Assembly (NCBI GenBank): GCA_023387965.1 | Contig: JAEWHE010000042.1 | Span: 1 to 64,000, forward strand | Reading direction: 5' to 3' | Origin: Bacteroidota bacterium | GTDB taxonomy: Bacteria > Bacteroidota > Bacteroidia > Flavobacteriales > Flavobacteriaceae | Length of the DNA stretch: 64,000 nucleotides | Part shown: in pieces, positions 51,235-59,863 of the stretch | Layout: each line of letters opens with the position of its first letter | Position numbering within the stretch: the first letter of the stretch is position 1 | Program-made: the position numbers and the translations under genes | The notes under the pieces: generated by a model | Seen by the model: the letters and a program-made list of their open reading frames with translations, nothing else | The model's database searches: none | Told to the model about the DNA's origin: nothing

Positions 51235-53423
51235 AGCACCAACAATCCTGATTCACGCAGTTTTCGTACATTTTTTCCGTACCAAAATAATTCAAAATCT
51301 TCTAAACCGGCTTTCTCAAAGTCGGTTTTTATTTGCGCAAAAGTTTGAGTTTTTTCCTGAATTACCGAAATTTCCGATAACAAGTTCGCCAACCACAATC
51401 CTTCATTTTTCGGGAATTGAATGGTCACAAAATCTTTTTTAGTGTGAAATTCCAGCGAAACCATTTCCCAAGTTTGTCCTTTTTTGGATTTTGCAAAAAC
51501 GGATGTCAAAGGCTTTCCACCTAACCAAACAATTTTCGCCGAAGGTTTTGCTTGAAGCGAATCTTCTTCAGAAATGGCGTTGTAAATAAAATCTTGCGGC
51601 ACTTTTGTCCTTGGAATTTTAAAGTCAAACCAATCCTGAAGCGGATAGTCAAAACAAATTCCGTGCATGAAATTAAATAATGATTTTTTTAGACCGAAAC
51701 TAAATTTATCATGGTTGATTCCGGTTTTATCAATGTGGATGATATCGTTATTGGCAAAACTACCCACAAGTTCCGTTTCCTTCAAAACACCAAATTTTTC
51801 CGGAAACATCCCAACCGGACTATGAGCTGTCATCGCAAACTGATGCCAAAACCCCGATTGTAAAATTCCGGTTTCAAACATTTGCCTCACCATTTCAAGC
51901 GAATCGACCGTTTCTTGAACTGTTTGCGTAGGAAAACCGTACATCAAATACGCATGAACATTGATTCCGGCTTCGGTAAAATTTCGGGTAACTTTTGCCA
52001 CTTGTTCAACGGTAACGCCTTTTTGAATCAATTCTAACAACCTGTCTGACGCTACTTCTAAACCGCCCGAAACAGCAATGCAACCGGATGCTTTTAGTAA
52101 CAAACACAAATCACGGCTAAAATTTTTCTCAAACCGAATATTCGTCCACCAAGTCACAGCCAAATTTCGGCGTAAAATTTCTAACGCCAAAGCCCGCATT
52201 AAAGCTGGAGGAGCGGCTTCGTCCACAAAGTGAAAACCGTTTTGCCCTGTTTGTAAAATTAATTCTTCCATTCTATCACACAAAATTTTGGCTGCAATTG
52301 GCTCATAAATTTTGATATAATCGAGCGAAATATCGCAAAAAGTACATTTTCCCCAATAACATCCGTGAGCCATCGTGAGCTTATTCCAACGGCCGTCACT
52401 CCACATTCTATGCATTGGATTTACAATTTCTATCACCGAAATATATTGGTCCAACAGCAAATCAGAATAATCTGGAGTGCCAACTTCTGATTGTTTGTAA
52501 TCTTTTTTTAGAGAATTATTTTTATAAACAATTTCTTGACCTTCAACTAAAAAAGTTCTTTTATATTGTTGATAATTAACATCTTGAAGATTCAAAATTA
52601 TTTCTTCCAAAGGAACTTCGCCATCATCTAATGTGATAAAATCGAAAAATTCCATTACCCGAATATCCGTCAACGAACGAAGTTCGGTGTTTGGAAATCC
52701 ACCTCCCATAGCAATTTTTACCTCTGGGAAATTTTGTTTGATAAATTGTGCGCTTCGGAAAGCACTGTATAAATTTCCCGGAAACGGAACCGAAAAACAA
52801 ATCAACCCGGGTTGTAATTGTTGCATTTTTTGCTGAAGATTTTCAAGCAAAATGTTATCAATGTAAGTTGGGTTTTGTTGAAGCATTTCGTACAAATCGT
52901 TGAACGAGTTGGCCGAACGTCCCATTCTTTCGGCATAACGGCTGAAACCAAAATTATCATCGACACATTCAATAATTAAATCCGAAATATCTTCGAGATA
53001 CAAAGTAGACAAATGTTTGGCCTTGTCTTGGGTTCCCATTGTCCCGAAAGCCCAATCGAGTTCGTCGAGCTGTGAAAAACGGGAAGCTTCGGGCAAAAAA
53101 TCTTCTTGGCAAATAAGATGCGAAAGCGTAGGATTTTTTCCTTGCAAAAACAGAATTACCGAATCGATGGTTTTAAAATATTCGTTTTGTAGCGAAAGAA
53201 TGCGTTGTGCATTTTCTGATTTTGGATGCGGATTTTTTTCAGCTTCGAGGAAAAGTTTTTGCAAACCGGATTTAGAAAAAAGTGTCAAAATCGCTTCTAT
53301 TCCTAAGTCTGCTTGAAACGAATTTATTTTTTTTGTATTGAGAAAACCCTTGATGTAAGCCGTTGCCGGATATGGCGTGTTGAGTTGGGTAAACGGTGGC
53401 GTAATAAGAAAAACGGGCTTCAT
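51231..53423 (-). CDS. B12-binding-type radical SAM protein
   Basis: A 730-residue enzyme read from ATG at 53423; an ATG two codons earlier (53429) is equally possible. The N-terminal third has the layout of a cobalamin-binding domain (FLITPPFTQLNTPYPATAYIKGFL, then GLICFSVPFPGNLYSAFRSAQFIK and GGGFPNTELR, DFITLDDGE). The radical SAM cluster is in GCYWGKCTFCDISLDY. Then come FHFVDEAAPP, GGLEVASDRLLELIQKGV and YLMYGFPTQTVQETVDSL. The C-terminus, about 610-732, is of unknown type. Class B-like methylase or related chemistry; substrate unknown. It stands alone, converging on the small secreted gene. Confidence 0.85.
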   Translation of the reverse strand: MKPVFLITPPFTQLNTPYPATAYIKGFLNTKKINSFQADLGIEAILTLFSKSGLQKLFLEAEKNPHPKSENAQRILSLQNEYFKTIDSVILFLQGKNPTLSHLICQEDFLPEASRFSQLDELDWAFGTMGTQDKAKHLSTLYLEDISDLIIECVDDNFGFSRYAERMGRSANSFNDLYEMLQQNPTYIDNILLENLQQKMQQLQPGLICFSVPFPGNLYSAFRSAQFIKQNFPEVKIAMGGGFPNTELRSLTDIRVMEFFDFITLDDGEVPLEEIILNLQDVNYQQYKRTFLVEGQEIVYKNNSLKKDYKQSEVGTPDYSDLLLDQYISVIEIVNPMHRMWSDGRWNKLTMAHGCYWGKCTFCDISLDYIKIYEPIAAKILCDRMEELILQTGQNGFHFVDEAAPPALMRALALEILRRNLAVTWWTNIRFEKNFSRDLCLLLKASGCIAVSGGLEVASDRLLELIQKGVTVEQVAKVTRNFTEAGINVHAYLMYGFPTQTVQETVDSLEMVRQMFETGILQSGFWHQFAMTAHSPVGMFPEKFGVLKETELVGSFANNDIIHIDKTGINHDKFSFGLKKSLFNFMHGICFDYPLQDWFDFKIPRTKVPQDFIYNAISEEDSLQAKPSAKIVWLGGKPLTSVFAKSKKGQTWEMVSLEFHTKKDFVTIQFPKNEGLWLANLLSEISVIQEKTQTFAQIKTDFEKAGLEDFELFWYGKNVRKLRESGLLVL

Positions 53424-53497
53424 TTGCATTTTTTATGAATTGTAAAATTACCGCTTTTTTTGATTGGTTTGCAGGAGTTTTACCGCAAAGTGGTTCG

Positions 53498-53640
53498 CAG
53501 CCCGGATGTGAGTGGAAAGCCCCGAAGTGGGGAAAACCATTTTTTTCCTGACACAAAAAAGCGACCAGCGGAAGCTCTTTTTGTGGCATTGGAAAAAAAG
53601 GTTTTCCCAACGAGGGCTTGAAACGACAGCCGGATTGCTG
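53498..53640. repeat. Intergenic repeat element, copy D, with long nested inverted repeats
   Basis: Opens CAGCCCGGATG and closes AGCCGGATTGCTG. Outer arms 53527-53548 and 53591-53608 (GGGGAAAACC against GGTTTTCCC) and inner arms 53552-53562 and 53574-53585 (CACAAAAAAGC against GCTCTTTTTGTG) could fold the DNA or RNA into one long imperfect hairpin. GC content is higher than in the surrounding intergenic DNA. The CCCGGAT/GCGGA wording relates it to copies A, B and C. Confidence 0.7.
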
Positions 53641-53653
53641 ACCAAATTATTGT

Positions 53654-54394
53654 TTAAATCACATCTGACGGAAAAATTTCGTCTTGATTTGCGTTGCGAA
53701 TTTGTTGTTCTTGGAGGTAAGTGTTGCGGATGTATTTTTCGACTGAAAAGAAAATGAGCAATACTAAAAACAACATGATGGCGATGTAATATGCGGTTCC
53801 AAGCTCAATGCTGATCATGCCTCCGAAGCTTTCCATGGCTGAAGCTGCTGCTCCAATTTCGGAGTTTGAGGCTTTGATGATGAAGCCGTAAATGAGCAAA
53901 TTGAGGAATCCGATGCTGGCAAAAACGATGTTCAGGATTTTTTTGTAGCGGTTTTTTACGAAACTGAAAACGAGTCCGGCGATTGCCATTAAAAACGGAA
54001 TTAGCATCAAGACAAACATCAGAATTTTCGCTCTTTTTTCGTCTTGAGTGTCAGGTGGAATTGCCGTCTGGGTAGTTTTTTCTTCGGTTGAATTGGTTAA
54101 ATCGGCGGTTAATTCATCGGTTTCGTCACCGTAAATGTTGTTTTCTTCTTTTTCTTTTTCGGTATCCATTCCAAAAAGACTTTCGGCTCCCATTTTTTTC
54201 TCTAATTCTTTGGCAAATGGGCTGTCTTTCATCTTCGATTTTGCATCGTTCATCATAATGTAGTCAAACCCGGAAAGGCTAACCAAATCAGTTGTGCCGC
54301 ATTTTATGGTGAAAAACGGTAGAAAAAAACAGATTAAAATAATGGAATATCCTGGAATTGGGAGAATGTCTGAAATGATTTTTAGTGCCTTCAT
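53654..54394 (-). CDS. Hypothetical multi-pass membrane protein
   Basis: A 246-residue protein with about four membrane segments (near residues 14-30, 125-145, 155-173 and 200-222). Between the first and second lies a long acidic, Thr/Glu-rich loop (EKEKEENNIYGDETDELTADLTNSTEEKTTQ). No domain recognised. It sits between repeat copy D and bshC, and is divergent from bshC. The start ATG at 54394 begins MKALKIISDILPIPG. Confidence 0.65.
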   Translation of the reverse strand: MKALKIISDILPIPGYSIILICFFLPFFTIKCGTTDLVSLSGFDYIMMNDAKSKMKDSPFAKELEKKMGAESLFGMDTEKEKEENNIYGDETDELTADLTNSTEEKTTQTAIPPDTQDEKRAKILMFVLMLIPFLMAIAGLVFSFVKNRYKKILNIVFASIGFLNLLIYGFIIKASNSEIGAAASAMESFGGMISIELGTAYYIAIMLFLVLLIFFSVEKYIRNTYLQEQQIRNANQDEIFPSDVI

Positions 54395-54523
54395 AGATGG
54401 TTTGTTGAGGGTTCAAATTTATATTTTTAGTTTGAAAATCAAAGCGTTTTGTGTAAAAATTTTCAGATTAATTTCAACCGGAAATTTCGCGGTATTTGCG
54501 TATTTTTACAAAAATTTCAAACT

Positions 54524-56122
54524 ATGCCAACTGACTGTATCAGCTATCAAAATTCGGGTTATTTTTCAAAATTAATTGTGGATTATCTTAATCAAAATCC
54601 GAAGTTACAGTCGCTTTATCATCGGTTTCCTACGCTTGAAAATTTTGGCAAACAAATTATTGAAAAACAGAAAAATTTCAATGAGCTTGACAATCAAAAC
54701 AGACTCAATTTAGTTTCTGTTTTGAAAAAACAATACCAAAATCTTGATGTTTCGCCTTTGACCAAAAATAATATTGAGTTGCTGGAAAAACCCAATACTT
54801 TCACGGTAACAACAGGACATCAGCTCAATTTATTCACCGGACCATTGTATTTTTTGTACAAAATTATTTCTACAATTAATTTAACGAATGAGCTGAAAAC
54901 AGCTTATCCTGATTACCATTTCGTGCCGGTTTTTTGGATGGCAACGGAAGATCATGATTTTGAGGAAATCAGCTATTTTAACTTACACGGAAAAAAAATT
55001 CGGTGGAATAAAAATAGTGATGGTCCTGTGGGACGCCTGTCAAACGAAGGTTTGGAACAAATTTCGGAGATTTTCTCGTTGGAAATTGGCGTGGGCAAAA
55101 ATGCAGAATTTTTGAAAAATTTGTTCCGAAAAGCGTATTTGGAACATGAAAATCTGGCGGATGCTACTCGGTTTTTGGCCAATGAAATTTTTGGCAAAAA
55201 TGGTTTGGTAATTATTGATGCCGATGACGCTCAACTGAAGAAATCGTTTGTGCCATTTGCGAAGGATGAATTGCTAAAACAGAATTCTCACCAAAAGGTT
55301 TTGGAAACTGCTGAAGCGTTAAAAAGCTACAATATTCAAGTAAATCCCAGAGAAATTAATCTTTTTTACATTGAAAATGATTTAAGAGAACGTATTATTT
55401 TTGAGAACAAGTCTTACTTCGTAAATAATACAGATTTAGTGTTCACGCAAAGTGAAATTTTAGAATTGTTAGAAAAAAATCCGGAAAAATTTAGTCCGAA
55501 TGTGATTATGCGTCCGCTTTATCAAGAGGTAATTTTGCCCAATTTATGCTACATTGGCGGCGGTGGCGAATTAGCTTATTGGCTAGAATTGAAATCTTTT
55601 TTTGATTCGCAGAAAGTTACGTTCCCGATTTTATTGTTGCGAAATTCTGTATTGTTGGCAACTGAAAAACAAGTTCAAAAAGCTGATAAATTGAATTTGA
55701 CTTGGAAAGATTTATTTGCAAAACAAGAAATTTTAAAGAACGAAAAAGTGAAGGTTTTTTCTGAATTTTCTTTAGATTTTTCGGAGCAGAAACAGTTTTT
55801 GAGAGATCAATTTTTGAAATTGAGCGAAATAGCTCAAAAAACTGACAAATCGTTTACTGGTGCTGTAAAAGCGCAAGAAGTAAAGCAATTGAAAGGCTTG
55901 GATAACTTAGAAAAACGCTTGCTAAAAGCCGAGAAAAAAAATCGAGAACAGCAACTTTCGAGAATTACGGATTTACAAAATGAACTTTTCCCCAATCAAA
56001 GTTTACAGGAAAGAATAACGAATTTTTCGGAATTTTACTTAGAAAGTGGCGAAGATCTATTGACCAAATTATTTGCGGAACTGAAACCTTTGGAACAAGA
56101 ATTTTCGGTTGTGGTGGTGTAA
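54524..56122 (+). CDS. bshC: Bacillithiol biosynthesis cysteine-adding enzyme BshC
   Basis: A 532-residue protein, the family length. It starts MPTDCISYQNSGYFSKLIVDYL. Conserved parts are VTTGHQLNLFTGPLYFLYKIISTINL, PVFWMATEDHDFEEISYF, IMRPLYQEVILPNLCYIGGGGELAYW and a C-terminal coiled coil (KGLDNLEKRLLKAEKKNREQQL). BshC adds cysteine to GlcN-malate, the last step of bacillithiol, the low-molecular-weight thiol of many Bacteroidota. The ATG at 54524 is preferred to an upstream in-frame codon at 54449. It is a single gene; bshA and bshB are not in this window. It links to the thiol-stress theme at 27.7-33.8 kb. Confidence 0.95.
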   Translation: MPTDCISYQNSGYFSKLIVDYLNQNPKLQSLYHRFPTLENFGKQIIEKQKNFNELDNQNRLNLVSVLKKQYQNLDVSPLTKNNIELLEKPNTFTVTTGHQLNLFTGPLYFLYKIISTINLTNELKTAYPDYHFVPVFWMATEDHDFEEISYFNLHGKKIRWNKNSDGPVGRLSNEGLEQISEIFSLEIGVGKNAEFLKNLFRKAYLEHENLADATRFLANEIFGKNGLVIIDADDAQLKKSFVPFAKDELLKQNSHQKVLETAEALKSYNIQVNPREINLFYIENDLRERIIFENKSYFVNNTDLVFTQSEILELLEKNPEKFSPNVIMRPLYQEVILPNLCYIGGGGELAYWLELKSFFDSQKVTFPILLLRNSVLLATEKQVQKADKLNLTWKDLFAKQEILKNEKVKVFSEFSLDFSEQKQFLRDQFLKLSEIAQKTDKSFTGAVKAQEVKQLKGLDNLEKRLLKAEKKNREQQLSRITDLQNELFPNQSLQERITNFSEFYLESGEDLLTKLFAELKPLEQEFSVVVV

Positions 56123-56201
56123 ATTATTGATTTTTTATTTGCCGATTATTTGCTGTTTTTTTTGCCACAGATTTTTTGGATTATTGAGATTTTGAATCAT
56201 T

Positions 56202-56271
56202 TTGTCATTCTGAAGAAGGAAGAATCTTATCGTTTTGCTTTTTAATGTTTCTTCCTTCCTCGGAATGACAA
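56202..56271. repeat. Inverted repeat with TGTCATTCTGA / TCGGAATGACA arms
   Basis: Arms of 23 bases at 56202-56224 and 56249-56271 pair with two mismatches around a 24-base loop. The sequence (GTCATTC...GGAAG) is of a kind I have seen dispersed in Bacteroidota genomes, like a REP or MITE remnant; that is memory, not a search. Confidence 0.75.
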
Positions 56272-56375
56272 TGGTTGTAAAAAAAATTTGAAGAAAAACT
56301 TCAAAGCCAACTTTGACGAGAAGCCTTATCGACAACGTTTAATTGGCGTTTACAAAAAATCACTGACCTTTCCTC

Positions 56376-56497
56376 CTAACCCCGATTACCTCACATTAAA
56401 TTTATTTTCATCGGTGTTCGGTGAACACTTTGTGTTTAAAGCGGAAATCAAAAAATTTTTTCTTTTAAAAATTTTTTATTGAAACGGAAAGCGGGAC
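56376..56497. repeat. Intergenic repeat element, copy B
   Basis: Opens TAACCCCGATTACCTCACA and closes GAAACGGAAAGCGGGA. It shares CCCCGATTACCTCACA and GGTGAACACTT with copy A, and the split AGCGGAAATC ... CGGAAAgCGGG layout with copy C. About 40 A/T-rich bases separate the two end blocks. Confidence 0.75.
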
Positions 56498-56573
56498 GGA
56501 CGAAAACTGATAATGCGAGAATTTTCTGTTTCTAATTCTTATAAAAAATTTTCGGGGTCTGTTAAAAAAAGAC

Positions 56574-56581
56574 TACTTTTG
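56574..56581 (+). promoter_or_regulatory. Probable -7 box TACTTTTG of ndk
   Basis: Exact TAnnTTTG 22 bases before the ndk ATG, with start of transcription expected near 56587. The upstream TTG is degenerate (TTC/TCG). Confidence 0.5.
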
Positions 56582-56603
56582 CGCCAAAATAAAAAACAAA
56601 CAA

Positions 56604-57023
56604 ATGGCAACAAATAGAACATTTACAATGATTAAGCCGGATGCTGTGGAAAACGGGCACATTGGCGGGATTTTAAACATGATCACGGAAGGTGGTTTTA
56701 AAATTGTTTCATTGAAATTGACGCAGTTAACTGTGGCTGATGCTCAGAAATTTTATGCGGTTCACTCAGAAAGACCTTTCTATGGAGAATTGGTTGAATT
56801 TATGTCGAGAGGTCCGATTGTGGCTGCGATCTTAGAAAAAGAAAATGCGGTTGAGGATTTCAGAACTTTGATTGGAGCAACAAATCCAGCGGATGCTGCT
56901 GAAGGAACGATTCGTAAAAAATATGCGAAATCTATTGGTGAAAATGCGGTTCACGGAAGTGATAGCGATGAAAATGCTGCTATCGAAGGTGCTTTTCACT
57001 TTGCTGGTAGAGAGCAGTTTTAA
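56604..57023 (+). CDS. ndk: Nucleoside diphosphate kinase
   Basis: A 139-residue enzyme that moves the gamma phosphate between NTPs and NDPs through a phospho-histidine, H117 in [29 protein letters not shown] and [12 protein letters not shown] are diagnostic. The length is usual. It is a single gene with an exact -7 box, TACTTTTG. It is followed by a 14-base tandem repeat and a bidirectional terminator shared with the convergent PepSY-TM gene. Confidence 0.98.
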   Translation: MATNRTFTMIKPDAVENGHIGGILNMITEGGFKIVSLKLTQLTVADAQKFYAVHSERPFYGELVEFMSRGPIVAAILEKENAVEDFRTLIGATNPADAAEGTIRKKYAKSIGENAVHGSDSDENAAIEGAFHFAGREQF

Positions 57024-57034
57024 TTCATGATTTG

Positions 57035-57098
57035 AGATTTTTGATTTCAGATTTTTGATTTCAGATTTTTAATTTCAGATTTTTAATTTCAGATTTCT
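57035..57098. repeat. 14-bp tandem repeat, 4.5 copies
   Basis: AGATTTTTGATTTC (copies 1-2) and AGATTTTTAATTTC (copies 3-4), at 57035, 57049, 57063 and 57077, then a partial copy. It lies in the 3 prime region of ndk. It may vary in copy number between strains. Confidence 0.9.
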
Positions 57099-57101
57099 TA
57101 T

Positions 57102-57138
57102 AAAAAAAATCCCGTTTCGGTTGAAACGGGATTTTTTT
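57102..57138. terminator. Bidirectional intrinsic terminator
   Basis: AATCCCGTTTC/GAAACGGGATT is a perfect 11-bp stem with a GGTT loop, an A run on the left and a T run on the right. It serves ndk and the convergent gene ending at 57137. Confidence 0.95.
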
Positions 57139-57685
57139 ATGCGAGTAAAAATAGGAATATTAGTGGAAAAATCAGTCCGGCTAAGGCTAATTTCCAGCCT
57201 CTTCGTTTGAAGGTGAACTTTCCGGCTGGAATCATAATAGCTCCGGTAATGGCAATGACAATAAGGGAAATTCCAAAAATATCGCCATAATAAATCCACC
57301 AGTTTGAGGTGCTCTTGTGGAGTTTCATCATGTGACCGATGATGGGTGTTTTGATGAACGATACGACTTCGCCTTGACCGGTTTTCATGTCGATTTCTAC
57401 GTCATTTTTTTCAAAAGAAATTTTTAATTTTCCTTCTTTGATATTGAAACGACGGAGTTTGTCATCTACTTGGATTTCTTCCTGAAGTTTTTTGATGTAT
57501 GGTTCCGAAATTAATTCTTCTGAAGGTAATTTTGTCGAAAATGTTCTGGTTTCTACAGTATATTTTTCGGGTTTCCAAACTTCGCGATGGTTCATTAAAA
57601 TTCCTGAAAACGCAAAAGCGATGATTAAACCGATGTAGAAATAACCTAAATCACGGTGAAGGCCTCTGATTTGTTTTTGTTTCAT
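57137..57685 (-). CDS. PepSY-associated transmembrane protein
   Basis: A 182-residue protein with a first membrane helix after GLHRDLGYFYIGLIIAFAF, an extracytoplasmic PepSY-like region (about 35-120) and two or three C-terminal helices (SLIVIAITGAIMIP, LALAGLIFPLIFLFLL). The N-terminal HRDLG and the HxxxSNWW patch (KLHKSTSNWW) resemble PepSY-TM proteins linked to iron uptake or reductase systems. It starts one base into the end of the DUF721 gene and is last in a minus-strand run starting at ftsY. No reductase partner is adjacent. Confidence 0.75.
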   Translation of the reverse strand: MKQKQIRGLHRDLGYFYIGLIIAFAFSGILMNHREVWKPEKYTVETRTFSTKLPSEELISEPYIKKLQEEIQVDDKLRRFNIKEGKLKISFEKNDVEIDMKTGQGEVVSFIKTPIIGHMMKLHKSTSNWWIYYGDIFGISLIVIAITGAIMIPAGKFTFKRRGWKLALAGLIFPLIFLFLLA

Positions 57686-57984
57686 TATCTAAAAATAATT
57701 TCTGTGACAAGCTCACGACGAAATTCTTCGTTAATCATTTTGATGATTTTTTGTTTGCCGTAGCTTAATTCTTCGCGTAAAACCGCCGAAGTGAGTTCTA
57801 CGTAAAGTGTATTTTTTTTCAAAACTACATTTTTAGTATAACTGTTCACGCCATTTCCCATAAGCGAAATCCAAGCTTCTTGAATGTTTACCTGATCAAT
57901 TCCGGCTTGAAGCTTGTTATTTTCAATGATGTGTTTGAGCACTTCACTAAGGGAATTTTCGTTACTTAATCTCTTCGCCATCAA
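57685..57984 (-). CDS. DUF721/DciA-like protein
   Basis: A 99-residue protein with the DUF721 plan: an N-terminal helix (SLSEVLKHIIENNKLQAGI), the WISLMGNGVNSYTKNV strand region and LREELSYGKQKIIKMINEEF. The DciA group loads the replicative helicase in bacteria lacking DnaC or DnaI; Bacteroidota members are shorter. Its start overlaps the end of the lipoprotein gene by 23 bases, and the next gene overlaps its stop by one base, so translation of all three is coupled. ATG at 57981 is an alternative start. Confidence 0.8.
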   Translation of the reverse strand: MMAKRLSNENSLSEVLKHIIENNKLQAGIDQVNIQEAWISLMGNGVNSYTKNVVLKKNTLYVELTSAVLREELSYGKQKIIKMINEEFRRELVTEIIFR

Positions 57985-58393
57985 AAAAAGGTTTTGCTTT
58001 TTTGTAGTGATATTCGATGTTTTGCTGGTTTACGATTAGCATTTTTTCGTCAGAAACTGATTTTAATTCTTCCTGCCAAGATGCATAATCGGTTTTATAT
58101 TTTAGGAAAATTTTCCCGTCTTTTTCAACTACTTCAACTGCTTCTGATGAATCGTCGGTTAAAAATTTACCATTAAATTGCGGACTCACTTTTTTGCGAA
58201 AGCCTTTATAATCAGCATTTATTTGAAAAAAATCGTAGTTGGTGTTAATCTTATATTCTTTTTCAGAACCGTCTTCCAAAACAACTTTTTCGATTTCCCA
58301 ATAACCGTTTAGTTTTTGAGCATTTTCTTTAGAGACTTTGTTGCAAGAAAACATTACAAAGAAACTAAAAAATAAGGGGATTAATTTTTTCAT
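57962..58393 (-). CDS. Lipocalin-like lipoprotein
   Basis: A 143-residue lipoprotein (MKKLIPLFFSFFVMFSC, Cys17). The mature chain starts GYWEIEKVVLEDGS and alternates short beta strands and turns (FFQINADYKGFRKKVSPQFNGKF, KIFLKYKTDYASW), which suggests a small lipocalin-like barrel. It lies between a two-TM gene and the DUF721 gene, overlapping the latter by 23 bases. No specific family recognised. Confidence 0.75.
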   Translation of the reverse strand: MKKLIPLFFSFFVMFSCNKVSKENAQKLNGYWEIEKVVLEDGSEKEYKINTNYDFFQINADYKGFRKKVSPQFNGKFLTDDSSEAVEVVEKDGKIFLKYKTDYASWQEELKSVSDEKMLIVNQQNIEYHYKKAKPFFDGEEIK

Positions 58394-58414
58394 TACAATA
58401 GATTTCGGAGCCAG

Positions 58415-58630
58415 TTATTTTTTGGAAACAGCCGGTTTTTTTCTCGTGTGATTCATTTTTTTTCGGTTGAAAAAATTTCTCGCTGCCATAAAAAAAGCCA
58501 ACCAACCGAAAATCGAAAATAAATAATACAAGATTTGAATTCTTTTTTCGAAGAGGCATGCCACTAAAATCAACACTACAAATAAAATGTAGAGGTGTAG
58601 CGGTTTTACGTTTTTTATGGAGAATGCCAT
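58415..58630 (-). CDS. Small two-TM membrane protein
   Basis: A 71-residue protein with membrane helices about 13-29 and 34-51 (LYILFVVLILVACLF, LFSIFGWLAFFMAA) and a basic C-terminus (NRKKMNHTRKKPAVSKK). It begins three bases after the barrel protein stop and ends 21 bases before the lipoprotein start, so it is inside an operon. Function unknown. Confidence 0.75.
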   Translation of the reverse strand: MAFSIKNVKPLHLYILFVVLILVACLFEKRIQILYYLFSIFGWLAFFMAARNFFNRKKMNHTRKKPAVSKK

Positions 58631-58633
58631 CTC

Positions 58634-59845
58634 TTAAATTATTTTGTATCGTAAAGACAATCCTATTCGTGAAAAATCAGTAGACGTTAAATTTTGAGTT
58701 AAAAAGTCTCTATTAAAAGTGTATGTTAAAGCGATACTTGCCTTATTTTTGTAAGTATAACCAGCTCCTGCAGAGAAAAAATTTGCTGTAGAGGTTTTCA
58801 AAATTATTAATCTCGGATCAACCCCCGCATTTGGATATGTTTCGTGGTAATCGATATCATTCATAGGCATCGAAAAACCAAACGATACTTGGAGAAATAT
58901 CTTATTGTTAGTATTAAGAAGAAAATTGTATCGTGATCCCACATGTAAATTGATAAAACCATCATTAATTTCAAAAGTACTATTCTCTTGTACAGAACCG
59001 TTTCCTCTTATAAAACGACTCGAAGCTGAAATCATTTCGTATTCAGGCATTAAGAAAAATTCTAATTTTTCCGATGGTAGCACAACTGCAACTTCAGCAC
59101 CAATACCAAATCCTATACTATTTGAAGGTTCAGAGCTTCCAGTAGGATATGTAACTCCAAATCTCGAATTGTTTACCGATGCAACGCCAGAAATATTAAT
59201 TTTGGCTTTTCGAATATTTTTATTTTCATAAGTTTTGCCTTCATTTCCTGAACAAGAATAATATTTTTTAAAAAGGCTCAAAATAGATTCTTTATTGTAT
59301 TTTAAATTTGTGAAGTCGCTCATGGAAATGGTATTACATTTCAGTACTTCAAATAACTGATTTCTATATTGGTTATCTGCAATAACGCTACTGTTTTTGC
59401 TCAATTGGTATTTTTTATGTATCAATTGAATTGGTTTTGACGATGGCTTATCAGTTTCGTAAAAAAATTTAGAAACTCCAAGCTGGACATAAGAATACAA
59501 ATTAATATCACCTTCTGATAAAACAGTTAGATACAAATCCTCAGTTTCCATCTTGGTATCTTTGTTTTTAGTGATTGTGCCAAACAGCACATCATGGCTA
59601 ACTTTCTTTTTTACAATTTTTATATCATCTTCGATTCCGAACTCTACGACACTATTTTGATCCAATTTTTGGAAATCGCCCGTTTCTGAGAGTTTGTAAC
59701 GAATACTGGATACATCGTTAAAATCTGGATTTTTAAAATAAACTACAGTTTTATTAGTATTGATGATGTAACCTTTTTTGAGTTCTTGGGCTGACAATCC
59801 AAACATTGTCACGATTAACAATAATAGAGTAAATTTGATTTTCAT
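58634..59845 (-). CDS. Hypothetical outer-membrane beta-barrel protein
   Basis: A 403-residue protein. The signal peptide is MKIKFTLLLLIVTMFGLSAQ. The N-terminal half (about 22-200) is soluble and Lys/Asn-rich. Residues about 210-403 are a barrel: GIGAEVAVVLPSEKLEFFLMPEYEMIS, FINLHVGSRYNFLL, IFLQVSFGFSMPM, and a final strand RIGLSLRYKII, whose hydrophobic C-terminus fits BAM recognition. This resembles PorT-like outer-membrane barrels, but the N-terminal half is not one I recognise. It begins 18 bases after ftsY, in the same operon. Confidence 0.75.
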   Translation of the reverse strand: MKIKFTLLLLIVTMFGLSAQELKKGYIINTNKTVVYFKNPDFNDVSSIRYKLSETGDFQKLDQNSVVEFGIEDDIKIVKKKVSHDVLFGTITKNKDTKMETEDLYLTVLSEGDINLYSYVQLGVSKFFYETDKPSSKPIQLIHKKYQLSKNSSVIADNQYRNQLFEVLKCNTISMSDFTNLKYNKESILSLFKKYYSCSGNEGKTYENKNIRKAKINISGVASVNNSRFGVTYPTGSSEPSNSIGFGIGAEVAVVLPSEKLEFFLMPEYEMISASSRFIRGNGSVQENSTFEINDGFINLHVGSRYNFLLNTNNKIFLQVSFGFSMPMNDIDYHETYPNAGVDPRLIILKTSTANFFSAGAGYTYKNKASIALTYTFNRDFLTQNLTSTDFSRIGLSLRYKII

Positions 59846-59863
59846 TAAGTTTGTTTTATTTTA

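Larger units (their letters stand above)
56123..56603. other. 481-base intergenic region with two repeat elements
   Basis: No convincing gene. It holds an inverted repeat at 56202-56271, repeat element copy B at 56376-56497, and the ndk promoter region (TACTTTTG at 56574-56581). The rest is AT-rich filler. Confidence 0.7.

Noticed and set aside
53448..53645. Minus-strand frames through repeat element D
   Set aside because: Composition is not protein-like, the frames follow the arms of the inverted repeat, and no start context or homologue-like motif is visible.
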